Below the pieces are notes generated by a model. It made no database searches, was not told where the DNA came from, and saw only the letters and a program-made list of their open reading frames with translations. A program made the translations under genes and the position numbers. Of a stretch of DNA of 64,000 bases, positions 26,462 to 35,939 are shown one piece after another. Within the stretch, counting starts at the first letter, position 1; every line of letters begins with the position of its first letter. Source of the stretch: Bacillota bacterium (GTDB lineage: Bacteria; Bacillota; Clostridia; Clostridiales; Clostridiaceae); contig JAEZKY010000082.1 in assembly GCA_023435985.1 (NCBI GenBank), positions 1 to 64,000 on the forward strand, in the 5' to 3' direction.

Positions 26462-27337
26462 ATGGGTAAAAGCGCATTAATTTTAGGTGCAGCAAGTGCA
26501 GTAGTAGTTATAGCCTGCGGAGCAGGAGGAGCTATATATGCATTAAATGCATCAAATTCAGATAATACTCAAAATAAAACAGCAAATTATGAACTTCAAA
26601 AGGAACAAGCAAAACTAAATGGATGGAATCAAAAAGATGGAGCCTGGTATTATTACAAGGATGATAAAGTGCAGACAGGGTGGGTTCAGGACAATGGTTC
26701 TTGGTACTATTTAGATGATTCAGGCAAGATGAAATTAAATTGGATTCAGGATAAAAATAAGTGGTACTATTTAGGCTCAGATGGAAAGCTTAGAACAGGC
26801 TGGATTAAGGATAACGATAAATGGTACTACATGAATAGTGATGGGACGATGGCAGTAAATACAACTGTAGATGGAACTTATATAAATGAAAATGGGCTAA
26901 TAGAGGATATTCCAAAGTCGCAGAATAGAGAATCTACTGATAATAATAGCAATAAAAATTTAAGTGTAGAAGAAGCACGAAATCTGATTTTTAAAAATAT
27001 AGATATAGAAGATAGAACCTTACTAATAAATGGAGAGGCCAATTTTCTCACAAGTGTAACACCAAATACTAACGATGATAAAGCAAAAAAAATATATAAT
27101 TATTTAGGGACTAAAGAAAATATGTACGAGTTTCAAGGTCTTCATAGTGCATTTTTTGTATGTCAAGTTACTGGTACAACCTATATAGTAGATCCTGGAG
27201 AAACAGGGAAAATGGGATGTGGGATATATCGTATAAAAGATGGACACAGAGCTGAAACCTGGCGGATAGGAGGTTGGCATGATAAATCTCATGTTGCCCA
27301 AACTTATAATGGAGAAGATTGGATGACTATTGGATAA
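26462..27337 (+). CDS. Membrane-anchored cell-wall-binding repeat protein
   Basis: A 291-aa protein. Residues 4-28 are a hydrophobic anchor (LILGAASAVVVIACGAGG). About four choline-binding-type repeats follow (GWVQDNGSWYYLDDSGKMK; WYYMNSDGTMAVNTTVDGT). The C-terminal domain (EEARNLIFKNIDIEDRTLL; WRIGGWHDKSHVAQTY) is shared with the protein at 4807. The start has the AAGGGGAAAATAAG site. It is the first of a tandem pair whose N-terminal halves are nearly identical to those of the next gene, so the pair arose by duplication with different C-terminal domains. Probably located on the outer membrane face and wall; exact role unknown. Confidence 0.8.
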   Translation: MGKSALILGAASAVVVIACGAGGAIYALNASNSDNTQNKTANYELQKEQAKLNGWNQKDGAWYYYKDDKVQTGWVQDNGSWYYLDDSGKMKLNWIQDKNKWYYLGSDGKLRTGWIKDNDKWYYMNSDGTMAVNTTVDGTYINENGLIEDIPKSQNRESTDNNSNKNLSVEEARNLIFKNIDIEDRTLLINGEANFLTSVTPNTNDDKAKKIYNYLGTKENMYEFQGLHSAFFVCQVTGTTYIVDPGETGKMGCGIYRIKDGHRAETWRIGGWHDKSHVAQTYNGEDWMTIG

Positions 27338-27377
27338 ACTTGAAGAAAAATTCAAATAAAACTAAGGGGAAAATAAG

Positions 27378-28151
27378 ATGGGTAAAAGCGCATTAATTTT
27401 AGGTGCAGCAAGTGCAGTAGTAGTTATAGCCTGCGGAGCAGGAGGAGCTATATATGCATTAAATGCATCAAATTTAGATAGTACTCAAAATAAAACAGCA
27501 AATTATGAGCTTCAAAAAGAACAAACCAAACTAAATGGATGGCAGCAAAAAGACGGCAATTGGTATTATTACAAGGATGATAAAGTACAGACAGGATGGG
27601 TTCAGGACAATGGTTCTTGGTACTATATAGATGATTCAGGCAAGATGAAATTAAATTGGATTGAGGATAAAAATAAGTGGTACTATTTAGGCTCAGATGG
27701 AAAACTGAGAACAGGCTGGATTAAGGATAACGATAAATGGTATTACATGAATAGTGATGGAACGATGGCAGTAAATACAACTGTAGATGGAAATTACTTA
27801 AATGCAAATGGACTAATAGAGGAAACTCCAAAACCACAGTCTAAACAATCTGCTGATAATAATGGTGGACAAACTAATAATAGTAACAGTAAGCATGTTT
27901 TAAGCGTGGAAGAAGCAAGACAGCTGGCTGTAAATTATTTGAATAATCATAATAAGGGTGATAGGTTTGATAATACTTATCATGAAACAGAGGGGATAGC
28001 AAATGATATAGAGGCTAAATATAATTGTTATCTTTTTGTTCCAGAAGATGAAAGCGGAGGTGCTTCAGATATTGCTATATGTGTAAATAAATCTAGCGGA
28101 CAATTATATAGAGTTAATCCAATTGATCAACAGTTAAAGCTAGTTAGTTAA
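27378..28151 (+). CDS. Membrane-anchored cell-wall-binding repeat protein, tandem paralogue
   Basis: A 257-aa protein. The anchor and repeats repeat the preceding protein almost exactly (GWQQKDGNWYYYKDDKVQTG). The C-terminal domain differs (EEARQLAVNYLNNHNKGDR; FVPEDESGGASDIAICVNKS) and resembles small secreted PepSY-like or unknown modules rather than the WRIGGW domain. Upstream it shares the AACTAAGGGGAAAATAAG leader of its neighbour. A further copy of the leader/promoter remains after its stop (28156-28172). Recombination within the block is likely to shuffle C-terminal domains. Confidence 0.8.
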   Translation: MGKSALILGAASAVVVIACGAGGAIYALNASNLDSTQNKTANYELQKEQTKLNGWQQKDGNWYYYKDDKVQTGWVQDNGSWYYIDDSGKMKLNWIEDKNKWYYLGSDGKLRTGWIKDNDKWYYMNSDGTMAVNTTVDGNYLNANGLIEETPKPQSKQSADNNGGQTNNSNSKHVLSVEEARQLAVNYLNNHNKGDRFDNTYHETEGIANDIEAKYNCYLFVPEDESGGASDIAICVNKSSGQLYRVNPIDQQLKLVS

Positions 28152-28155
28152 ATTT

Positions 28156-28263
28156 GTTATAATTACTACATTAAAATGGGTAAAAAAATATATTAGATGA
28201 TACAAATAATATAGCTCTTTTAGGTACATATTATGTAACTAAAAGAGTTCTATTTATTGTACC
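28156..28263. repeat. Promoter remnant and GTNAC array H
   Basis: GTTATAATTACTACATT at 28156-28172 is identical to 26411-26427 upstream of the first paralogue, marking a truncated third copy. Array units follow at 28199, 28223, 28235, 28247 and 28259 (GATAC, GGTAC, GTAAC, GTTCT, GTACC; steps 24 and 12). Part of it forms an imperfect 15-bp hairpin (28213-28249). The remaining bases to 28475 are AT-rich without a gene. Confidence 0.65.
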
Positions 28264-28475
28264 TAAAATTATGCATTGGATTGATAAAGTATATAAATAT
28301 GCATACTGTAAGGCTTATGAAATTTTCAATGAGAAATCCTAAAATTTTACGTGGATTAATTTGTAAATTTAATAAAAATAAATTCAAAAATAGAATATGT
28401 TTACATAATTGGACTTATTAATATAGACATGATAAAATATAGAAATAGTATATTTTGACAAAAGGGGTAGAAAAA

Positions 28476-31400
28476 ATGCTTAAAAGAAACAAAGAATTTA
28501 TTAGTAAGTTATTGATATTAAGTATGTGCATAAGTATGGAGGCAACTACACAAGTATTTGCGGCAGATAATCAAACAGGAGAAGTGTCGAATAGTAAGGC
28601 TGTTAATGCGGTTATTACGAATTCAGGGTTTCAATTTGATACTGCTACGGGAACAATAACAAAATATGTTGGCAGTGATACTGATGTAGTAATACCAAGT
28701 ACAATTAATGGCATTTCAGTAACAAGTATAGGAAGTGGTGCATTTGAAAATTGTACAACTTTAACAAGTGTAACAATTCCAGACAGCGTAATAAATTTAG
28801 GACTTGGCACCTTTGAAAATTGTACCAGTTTAAGCAGTATAACAATTCCTGAAAGTGTATCAATAATAGGAAATAATATATTTTATGGATGTAGTAAATT
28901 AAAGGAAGTAAATCTACCTGATACTATAACAGATATAAAAGATGCTGCATTTGGTAATTGTGATAGCCTGGAAAATATAACTATACCTAATGGAGTAACA
29001 TCTATAGGTTATGGTGCGTTTTCAAATAGTGGATTAAGAAATATAACTATACCCGGTAGTGTAAGCAGCATTGGTGAAGCAGCATTTTTTGGATGCATTG
29101 GATTAGTTAAGGTAACTATATCTAGTGGCGTAACACAAATAGGGAAAATAGCATTCTGCAACTGCACACAACTTTCAGGTATAAATATACCAGGTACAGT
29201 ATCAAGTATAGGTGCTCAGGCGTTTTCTGGTAGTGGATTAAGAGGGGTAACTATTGAAGAGGGGGTAAAAACCATAGGAGATGAGGCATTTAGTGAATGC
29301 ATTGTTTTAAAAATGCTAAGTATTCCAGATAGCATAGAAAGTGTAGGAAGTGATATATTTTTTAAAAGCGAGTATCCTAAACTTTATGTTAAGAGTGAAG
29401 CAACAAAAAATCTTCTGCGCAATAGTTCTAATGTAATATTGGAAAGTCAAATTTACATTGTAGGTGATTCGGATTATGAATTTGATAAAAATACAGGGAC
29501 AATAACTAAATATAATGGTAACCAAGTGGATGTAGAAGTACCAAGTGAAATTGATGGTGTGAAGGTGAGAAGTATCGGGGATAATGCTTTTGCATATTGT
29601 CAAAATTTAAAAAGTGTAACATTAGATGATGGTATTACAGACATAGAACCTTCTGCATTTGAGGGATGTATGAATTTGTCTAAAATAGATATACCTGAAA
29701 GTGTAAATAGTATAGGGGGGTGGGCATTTTATAATTGTAGTAGCTTAACAAGCATAAAAATACCAGAGGGTGTAGTATCATTATCAAAAAGTACTTTTTA
29801 CTGTTGTACAAGCCTAACAAGTATAATAATTCCTAAAAGTGTGAAATCTATAGAGTCTCAAACATTTTGGAAATGTGATAACGCTACATATTATGTTCCG
29901 GATATTTCATTTAGACAACTTTTATTTGATTCAGGTCTTCCTAAATATGACACTAAGATACAAGTTGAGGGTAGAGCATTAAATGAATTGGACTTTAAAT
30001 TTGATGCAACTAATCAAAAGATAGTAGGTTATAATATTTTCCGAGATGATATGAATATACCGAGTGAAATTGATGGAATTAAGGTAAAGGGTATAGGTGA
30101 TAATGCATTTTCCGGATGTTCAACTATGAAAAGTACAGAAATTCCTGATGGTGTAACAAGTATAGGAATTAAGGCATTTTGCAATTGTTATGACCTAGAA
30201 GGTATAACAATCCCTGAAAGTGTAACGAGTATTGGTGGAGGAGCATTTTTAATGTGCAGTAACTTGAAAAGTATAACTTTACCAAGCAATTTAACAAGTA
30301 TAGAACCTAGCACATTTGTTGGATGCACTAAACTAACTAGTATAAATTTACCTAAAAATTTAAAGAGTATAGGAAATGGAGCATTTGCTGAGTGCAATAG
30401 TTTAGACAATATAACAATACCTGAAGGTACGAATAGTATCGACACATTTGCATTTGATAATTGTACATTGCTAAAGAGTGTGGTTATCCCAAACAGTGTT
30501 ACATTCATAGGAGAAAATGCCTTTGACGGTTGTAATAATGCAATATTTTATGTATATAGTGGAGAACAAAAACAGCGTTTAATAGATAGTGGTGTTAATG
30601 GAAGTAAGATTGTAGTATCTAACCAACCTCAAAAAGTACAAGTAACAAGCATATCGTTAAGTTTAAATAATTTAGATTGTGCAATAGGAGATAAAAAGAC
30701 ATTAACAGCAACAGTAACGCCAAATGATGCAAGTGATCAAACCGTAACATGGAGCAGTAGCAATAGCAATGTGGTAGCGGTAGATCAAAATGGAAATATA
30801 AATGCGGTAGGAGCAGGAAGTGCCGCAATAACGTGTACAGCCAATGATGGAAGTGGAATAAGTGCAACGTGTAATGTAATTGTAAATGGGCAAAATGGTA
30901 CTGGTAGCACAGGAGGAAATGGTGGAAGTAGTAATCCTACAGATGTTAAAGTGACTAGTATAACAATTAATGGAAGCAGCAGCATTACTACAAAGGGAGG
31001 AACTACAGCACTTACAGCAAATGTTCTTCCAGGGAATGCTACAAATAAAACTGTGACTTGGACGTCAAGTGATCAAAATGTAGCCACTGTTGATAATAAT
31101 GGAGTTGTTACAGCAAAGGGAAATGGAAATGTAACAATTACTGCAACAGCAAGCGATGGAAGTGGAGTTAATCAGAATAAAGCAATAACAATTAGTGGAC
31201 AAGATGCTAATACTGGAACAGGAGGTACAGGTAACACTGGAGGAAACAGCGGTAATGGAAATACAGGAGGTACAGGTAACAACGGAGGAAACACTAATCC
31301 AACAAATGTTAAGGTAGCTGGTATAACTATTGGCGGAAATAGCAGCATCAGTACAAAAGGCGGAACCTTAATTCTTACACCAAGTATAAATCCAAGTAAT

Positions 31401-32243
31401 GCTACAAATAAAAATGTCACTTGGACATCAAGTAATCCAAGCGTAGCCACTGTTAATGCTCAAGGAGTTGTTACAGCTATAGCTAATGGAACTGCTACTA
31501 TTATAGCTACTGCTGCTGATGGAAGTGGAATTACAGTAAATAAACTTATTACTGTAACAGGACAAACTGCATCTAGCACTGGCTCTGATTCAATTTTAAA
31601 ATCAGTTTCCATAAGTGGAACAGAAGAAGTAAGCCATAGATTGAAAGCTAACGTAAGATATACTGGAACAGAGCCAAGTTTGGATTATGAATGGCAAAGA
31701 GCTGATACAAGAGATGGAGATTACACAGATATAAGTGGTGCTGATGAAAAAGAATATAGATTAAAAAGCAGCGATAGAAATAAATACATTAAAGTAATTG
31801 TTACTGCAACAATAAATGGTACTAATTATACTGTAGATGATACAGTAGGAAAAATCGATAGAGATACCTCAAATGACGATGATGATTCAGATTCAAGCAA
31901 CGACAGCTCTAATAATAATAACAATAATAATAATAACAATGTTGTAGTATTGCGACCAACAACTACAACTAATTATTCATCAAGCGGGACAATATACAAT
32001 GGAACAACTTCAAACGGTTTTTCTCCTTCAGTTAGTAGGGCCTTTACAAATCCATCAGGTCATCCAGTAAGTGGATGGGTAAAAGTAAATAATAATTGGT
32101 ATTATATTAATGGTAATGGAATGCCAAAGGTTGGCTGGCTAAATGATAATGGCAAATGGTATTATTTAGATCAAGCAGGAGTTATGGTAAGTAACTCTTC
32201 TATAGATGGATACTGGCTAGGTGAAGATGGAGCAATGGTTTAA
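28476..32243 (+). CDS. Large BspA-type leucine-rich-repeat surface protein with Ig-like and wall-binding domains
   Basis: A 1255-aa protein; the ATG at 28476 follows an AAAGGGG site. Residues 1-30 form a signal peptide. LRR_5/BspA repeats run from about 60 to 690 (TSIGSGAFENCTTLTSVTI type). Three Big_2 Ig-like domains start near residues 720, 825 and 945 (TVTWSSSNSNVVAVDQNG), separated by Gly/Thr/Asn-rich linkers. A further beta domain is followed by an Asn-rich spacer, and the C-terminus carries wall-binding repeats (GWVKVNNNWYYINGNGMP). BspA-like proteins mediate adhesion to host or matrix proteins in other genera; here binding partners are unknown. The repeats would anchor it to the wall. 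Confidence 0.88.
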   Translation: MLKRNKEFISKLLILSMCISMEATTQVFAADNQTGEVSNSKAVNAVITNSGFQFDTATGTITKYVGSDTDVVIPSTINGISVTSIGSGAFENCTTLTSVTIPDSVINLGLGTFENCTSLSSITIPESVSIIGNNIFYGCSKLKEVNLPDTITDIKDAAFGNCDSLENITIPNGVTSIGYGAFSNSGLRNITIPGSVSSIGEAAFFGCIGLVKVTISSGVTQIGKIAFCNCTQLSGINIPGTVSSIGAQAFSGSGLRGVTIEEGVKTIGDEAFSECIVLKMLSIPDSIESVGSDIFFKSEYPKLYVKSEATKNLLRNSSNVILESQIYIVGDSDYEFDKNTGTITKYNGNQVDVEVPSEIDGVKVRSIGDNAFAYCQNLKSVTLDDGITDIEPSAFEGCMNLSKIDIPESVNSIGGWAFYNCSSLTSIKIPEGVVSLSKSTFYCCTSLTSIIIPKSVKSIESQTFWKCDNATYYVPDISFRQLLFDSGLPKYDTKIQVEGRALNELDFKFDATNQKIVGYNIFRDDMNIPSEIDGIKVKGIGDNAFSGCSTMKSTEIPDGVTSIGIKAFCNCYDLEGITIPESVTSIGGGAFLMCSNLKSITLPSNLTSIEPSTFVGCTKLTSINLPKNLKSIGNGAFAECNSLDNITIPEGTNSIDTFAFDNCTLLKSVVIPNSVTFIGENAFDGCNNAIFYVYSGEQKQRLIDSGVNGSKIVVSNQPQKVQVTSISLSLNNLDCAIGDKKTLTATVTPNDASDQTVTWSSSNSNVVAVDQNGNINAVGAGSAAITCTANDGSGISATCNVIVNGQNGTGSTGGNGGSSNPTDVKVTSITINGSSSITTKGGTTALTANVLPGNATNKTVTWTSSDQNVATVDNNGVVTAKGNGNVTITATASDGSGVNQNKAITISGQDANTGTGGTGNTGGNSGNGNTGGTGNNGGNTNPTNVKVAGITIGGNSSISTKGGTLILTPSINPSNATNKNVTWTSSNPSVATVNAQGVVTAIANGTATIIATAADGSGITVNKLITVTGQTASSTGSDSILKSVSISGTEEVSHRLKANVRYTGTEPSLDYEWQRADTRDGDYTDISGADEKEYRLKSSDRNKYIKVIVTATINGTNYTVDDTVGKIDRDTSNDDDDSDSSNDSSNNNNNNNNNNVVVLRPTTTTNYSSSGTIYNGTTSNGFSPSVSRAFTNPSGHPVSGWVKVNNNWYYINGNGMPKVGWLNDNGKWYYLDQAGVMVSNSSIDGYWLGEDGAMV

Positions 32244-32340
32244 TAAAACGTATAAAACTATGTAAATAATAATTTATTAATTCAAACAAATATAGAAATT
32301 AAATATGAATAAAAAAGATGATTAGGAGATAGATAATAAA

Positions 32341-32892
32341 ATGATAAACAAATTTTTTAAAAAGACTATAGTTGCATCAATGACTTTAATATCAGTAATT
32401 GCAATAAACCAAATTGTAGCAAAGGCTAGTGTAAATTACCTATATGCCAAAGGAGAAAACTTAACCAGCTATAAATTTGAAAGATTATCAGATAATGTTC
32501 AGGATAATAATTATTATAGGATTAAATGTATTAAACCAGATGGTTCGTATGCTAAAAATGAATGGATAGATTATAAATATACATATTTGAATGAAGGGGT
32601 AAATGACGATTGGATATATTTTGGCAGCAATGGTATTAACACAGAAGGTTGGTTTCAAGTAGGTGGAAAATGGTATTATGGAGATCCTTCCCATGATGAT
32701 GATTATATAGGTATTGATACTGGTATGGTGGATGGTTATTATTTAGATTCTGATGGAACGTTAGCTCCTCAAGGATGGTATAATGAGGGTTATGGAAATT
32801 GGCGTTATAGCTACGGAAATGGTAAAATAGCTAAAAATACAACAATAGATGGATGTTATATTAATTCAGATGGATATTGGAAGGAAAAATAG
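32341..32892 (+). CDS. Secreted cell-wall-binding repeat protein
   Basis: A 183-aa protein with a signal peptide (FFKKTIVASMTLISVIAIN, cleavage likely after VAKA) and degenerate wall-binding repeats (GWFQVGGKWYYGDPS; GKIAKNTTIDGCYINSDGYW). There is no separate effector domain, so it is mostly a binding module. An AGGAGA site precedes the ATG. It follows the BspA-like gene by 97 bp and ends with a terminator, so the two may be co-transcribed. Confidence 0.78.
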   Translation: MINKFFKKTIVASMTLISVIAINQIVAKASVNYLYAKGENLTSYKFERLSDNVQDNNYYRIKCIKPDGSYAKNEWIDYKYTYLNEGVNDDWIYFGSNGINTEGWFQVGGKWYYGDPSHDDDYIGIDTGMVDGYYLDSDGTLAPQGWYNEGYGNWRYSYGNGKIAKNTTIDGCYINSDGYWKEK

Positions 32893-32900
32893 AAAGCAAT

Positions 32901-32938
32901 AAACAGCTCTTGCTTTTTTGAAAAGTAAGAGCTGTTTA
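32901..32938 (+). terminator. Terminator after the wall-protein block
   Basis: AAACAGCTCTT pairs with AAGAGCTGTTT, with further pairing of CTTTTTTGAAAAG inside. It lies 8 bp after the stop. Confidence 0.8.
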
Positions 32939-33115
32939 TTTACTAATTTTTCATTAATTCTTTTATTGCAATTTGTGTAAATGAATATACAGGAAAATAA
33001 TATGCATATAATTATTCATACTATTAAATGAGGGATGTTAACTAAGATTTCGCAGGAGTAAAGAGGTAATTCCTTTATAAAATAATATAGGATCACTAGA
33101 ATACTTATCAAATAA

Positions 33116-33180
33116 GTCACAAAATACGTAATAAAATTTGTTACATATTTTGTGACTTTTTTAGTATCATAACTTGTTAA
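33116..33180. repeat. 12-bp-period GTNAC array I with hairpin
   Basis: Units at 33116 (GTCAC), 33128 (GTAAT), 33140 (GTTAC), 33152 (GTGAC), 33164 (GTATC) and 33176 (GTTAA), every step 12 bp. The first four form a hairpin (33114-33158) followed by TTTT. It lies upstream of the ATPase gene at 33374; the rest of 32939-33373 shows no gene. Confidence 0.85.
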
Positions 33181-33373
33181 ATGGTATGCGCATAAAATAT
33201 AAATTCCAAACTGTAAAGCTTAATTTATAATTAAGAGAAAATCTTGTTTTTCATAAATAATAGCATTGCAGAAATATAGAGAAATATGTCAACAATAATT
33301 TATGAGTAAAATTTTAACAAATATTCAGATATTTATATAAATATAGTATTATAATCATAAGGAAGTGAAAAAC

Positions 33374-34585
33374 ATGCTTATACAATTTAATTTTAAAAAT
33401 TTTAAATCCTTTAGAGATGATACTAGTTTAGATATGACTGCAACCTCAATTACAGAGCATCCATATAATTTAATTGATACTGGCGAGGAAAAATATATTA
33501 AAGCAGCAGCTATTTATGGAGCAAATGCCAGTGGAAAGAGTTCTGTTATTGAAGCATTTAGTTTTATGAAAAATTGGGTCGTTAATTCTTTAAAAAATAC
33601 AGCAAATAAGGAATATATTCCTATAAAAAGATTTGCTTTTGATAATATCAGTCTGCAAGAACCTGCTGAATTTGAAGTGTTTCTTAAATTTAATGATAAG
33701 GAATATAAATATGGTTTTTCATTAGATGACAAAAAAGTATTTGAAGAATGGCTTCATGTTAAAGAGGAGAATAGCAAAGATAGTTATATTTCTTTATTTG
33801 AACGCGCTGAGAATCATATAAACTGTAATAGTAAATTATTAAAAAACGCAGAAAACTTCATCCCTATGATGGAGGATAAAACTTTATTTTTATCTATAAT
33901 ATCAAATGCTAAAATTTATTATGCAAAACAGGTAGTTGACTGGTTTGTTTTATGTAGTGTTATAGATTATGGAAATATAATATTTGAAATGGCACTTACG
34001 GAATTGAGTTCATCATTAATTGAAGAGAAGTCTTTTCAAAATAAATTGGTGAAGTTTTTAAATTCAATAGATATAAATATTGAAGCTATTGAAGTTTTGA
34101 AACCTCAAAATGAAAATGATAAACCTAAAATTTACACAAAACACTCAATAAAATGTACAGATAAATTTTATAAAATACCTATTTCAGAAGAATCAAGCGG
34201 AACTCAGAAGATGTTTGTGTTATTTAGTTCTTTACAAAATTCACTTCAAATAGGGATTCCATTATTTATTGACGAACTTGATGCTAAGCTTCATCCACTA
34301 CTTTTAAGATATATTTTAACTATGTTTCATGATAAAAATATAAATAAAAATGGTGCTCAGCTTATATATGTGACTCATGATAATTATACTTTAACTAAAG
34401 ACGTTTTTAGACGTGATCAGATATGGTTTGTTGAAAAAGATCCTGATTCAGTATCGCATCTTTATTCTCTAGCTGAATATAAGCTAGATGGCGATAAAAA
34501 GGTAAGAAAGGATGCATCTTATAATAAAGATTATCTTCTTGGTAAATATGGTTCAGTCCCTATTTTGAGGGGATATGATTTGTAG
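33374..34585 (+). CDS. AAA15-type (OLD/RloA-like) ATPase
   Basis: A 403-aa protein. An SMC-like N-terminus (FNFKNFKSFRDDTSLDMTAT) leads to Walker A GANASGKSS (residues 49-57). The ABC-type signature is EESSGTQKMFVLFSSL, Walker B is PLFIDELDAKLHP, and the His switch is IYVTHDNYTL. There is no TOPRIM nuclease domain. I chose the ATG at 33374 over a GTG at 33365. Stand-alone ATPases of this group occur in phage-defence loci and usually have an adjacent effector; the next gene is a zinc-ribbon protein with its own upstream array, so partnership is uncertain. Cytoplasmic. Confidence 0.82.
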   Translation: MLIQFNFKNFKSFRDDTSLDMTATSITEHPYNLIDTGEEKYIKAAAIYGANASGKSSVIEAFSFMKNWVVNSLKNTANKEYIPIKRFAFDNISLQEPAEFEVFLKFNDKEYKYGFSLDDKKVFEEWLHVKEENSKDSYISLFERAENHINCNSKLLKNAENFIPMMEDKTLFLSIISNAKIYYAKQVVDWFVLCSVIDYGNIIFEMALTELSSSLIEEKSFQNKLVKFLNSIDINIEAIEVLKPQNENDKPKIYTKHSIKCTDKFYKIPISEESSGTQKMFVLFSSLQNSLQIGIPLFIDELDAKLHPLLLRYILTMFHDKNINKNGAQLIYVTHDNYTLTKDVFRRDQIWFVEKDPDSVSHLYSLAEYKLDGDKKVRKDASYNKDYLLGKYGSVPILRGYDL

Positions 34586-34615
34586 GGGAATGAGGATTAG
34601 TAAATTATTTTAAGG

Positions 34616-34755
34616 GTCACAGAATATGTAACTATTAATATTACTTATTTTGTAACATAATTAGTTAATATATAAGTAACAAAAATTAATTACCGATAGC
34701 GTATCACAATAAGTAACATAAAGTGTAACATAATATAGTACACTTTATGTTACTT
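34616..34755. repeat. 12-bp-period GTNAC array J with terminator hairpin
   Basis: Units at 34616, 34628, 34640, 34652, 34664 and 34676 (12-bp steps), then 34689, 34701, 34713, 34725 and 34738. Cores are GTCAC, GTAAC, ATTAC, GTAAC, GTTAA, GTAAC, ATTAC, GTATC, GTAAC, GTAAC. The last units form a hairpin between AAGTAACATAAAGTGT and the bases ending at 34755. It lies upstream of the gene at 34879. Confidence 0.88.
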
Positions 34756-34878
34756 ATATTATTTTTATAACTATCTTATTTTACTAAAAGTGAATTCATT
34801 TGATATAATGAAACTAATAATCAATTATTAATCAGTTATATTTTGGGTCAAGGATAGTAATACAAGGAGGTAATATTT

Positions 34879-35874
34879 TTGTGCAAAGTCTGTAAAACAT
34901 GTGGTCAAAGTAACTTTGGAGTAATAGTAAAACGGATAGAGAAAAAAGCTGCTAAAATGTTGGATGGAAAAATAACAGAATATTTTGAAGAATATGAGGA
35001 AATAGCGGAGGAAACTGAAATTAATTATTGCTTTACCTGCAGCAGGGAAGTTACAGAGGATGATTTAACGGAAGTACATATATGTAAGGCATGCCAAAGT
35101 GAGGTTTACGAAGTAAATGAAAATGGAATATGCATAGAATGTATGAAAGAAGCTGAAAAACTGGCGGAGATATCAAAGGAAGAGCTGATACTCATGATTT
35201 TGAAGCAAAATAAAAAGATTGAGGATGAACAGAATAAATTCCATAAGGCAAGTGAAACGGGAGATTCAGAGAAAAAGAATAAAATTTTTGAAGAAAACCA
35301 AGGGGAACTTGAAAATAAGAAAGAAAAAATTGTGGAAAAGTTAGTTAAAAATAATAGGAAAAGTGATACAATAAAGAAAGAAAATAAATCAGCTGATTTT
35401 TGTTGTAAGCAAGAAGTCGAAATCGACGTTAAAAACAGGGTGTTTTCAAAGAGAAAAAATGGGCGCAAAGCCAGTAATAAAGAAGAAAGTATCCAAGAGA
35501 AAAATGAGAGAGAAGTTTTAAATTTTGAGAAAAATATTGAGAACGCTATAAAGGCTAATAAAGAAAAAGTTAAATTAGCAGCAGAGGCAGACAGCGTAAA
35601 TACTAAAAGCCTCAATAATGTAAAAGAAGAAGTTAATAATATTTTTGAGAATGACTTTATTGGCATTGGTAAGGAAGTTAATGATGTTGCCGTCATAGAT
35701 GATATTTATGAAGATATGGATATTTCTAATATAAATAAAGAAATAGCTTATAAAGATGTAGTTAATAACACATTAATGGAAATTGAAGATATTATACGAA
35801 GTATGGATAGCCAAAGTTCAGATGTCATTAAGGAAAAATGCGCAATTATAGGCGCTTCTCATGATTTTCTGTAA
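34879..35874 (+). CDS. Zinc-ribbon protein with a long charged region
   Basis: A 331-aa protein starting with TTG seven bases after AAGGAGGT. The N-terminal 95 residues carry paired cysteines that should bind zinc (CKVCKTCG; YCFTCSREV; HICKACQSE; GICIECMKEAE). The rest is Lys/Glu-rich and probably coiled or disordered, with no recognised domain. The codons for EVEID at 35413-35427 contain the AGTCGAAATCGACG motif. It precedes the GroES-like and DNA polymerase genes on the same strand and may start that operon. Function is unknown. Confidence 0.65.
   Translation: MCKVCKTCGQSNFGVIVKRIEKKAAKMLDGKITEYFEEYEEIAEETEINYCFTCSREVTEDDLTEVHICKACQSEVYEVNENGICIECMKEAEKLAEISKEELILMILKQNKKIEDEQNKFHKASETGDSEKKNKIFEENQGELENKKEKIVEKLVKNNRKSDTIKKENKSADFCCKQEVEIDVKNRVFSKRKNGRKASNKEESIQEKNEREVLNFEKNIENAIKANKEKVKLAAEADSVNTKSLNNVKEEVNNIFENDFIGIGKEVNDVAVIDDIYEDMDISNINKEIAYKDVVNNTLMEIEDIIRSMDSQSSDVIKEKCAIIGASHDFL
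35415..35428. promoter_or_regulatory. AGTCGAAATCGACG near-palindrome within a coding sequence
   Basis: Differs at one end base from the 21974 copy and, as there, encodes VEID. It lies about 500 bp upstream of the GroES-like gene. Confidence 0.5.
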
Positions 35875-35939
35875 CGTCTGATTGAGAGAAAAAGCTTTTT
35901 AGCTGATATTTTAAATTAAAAATTTAGGAGGAAATAATA

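Noticed and set aside
30619..31450. Several leftward frames opposite the large surface protein
   Set aside because: They are low-complexity mirror images of the repetitive Big_2 and LRR coding sequence without ribosome sites.
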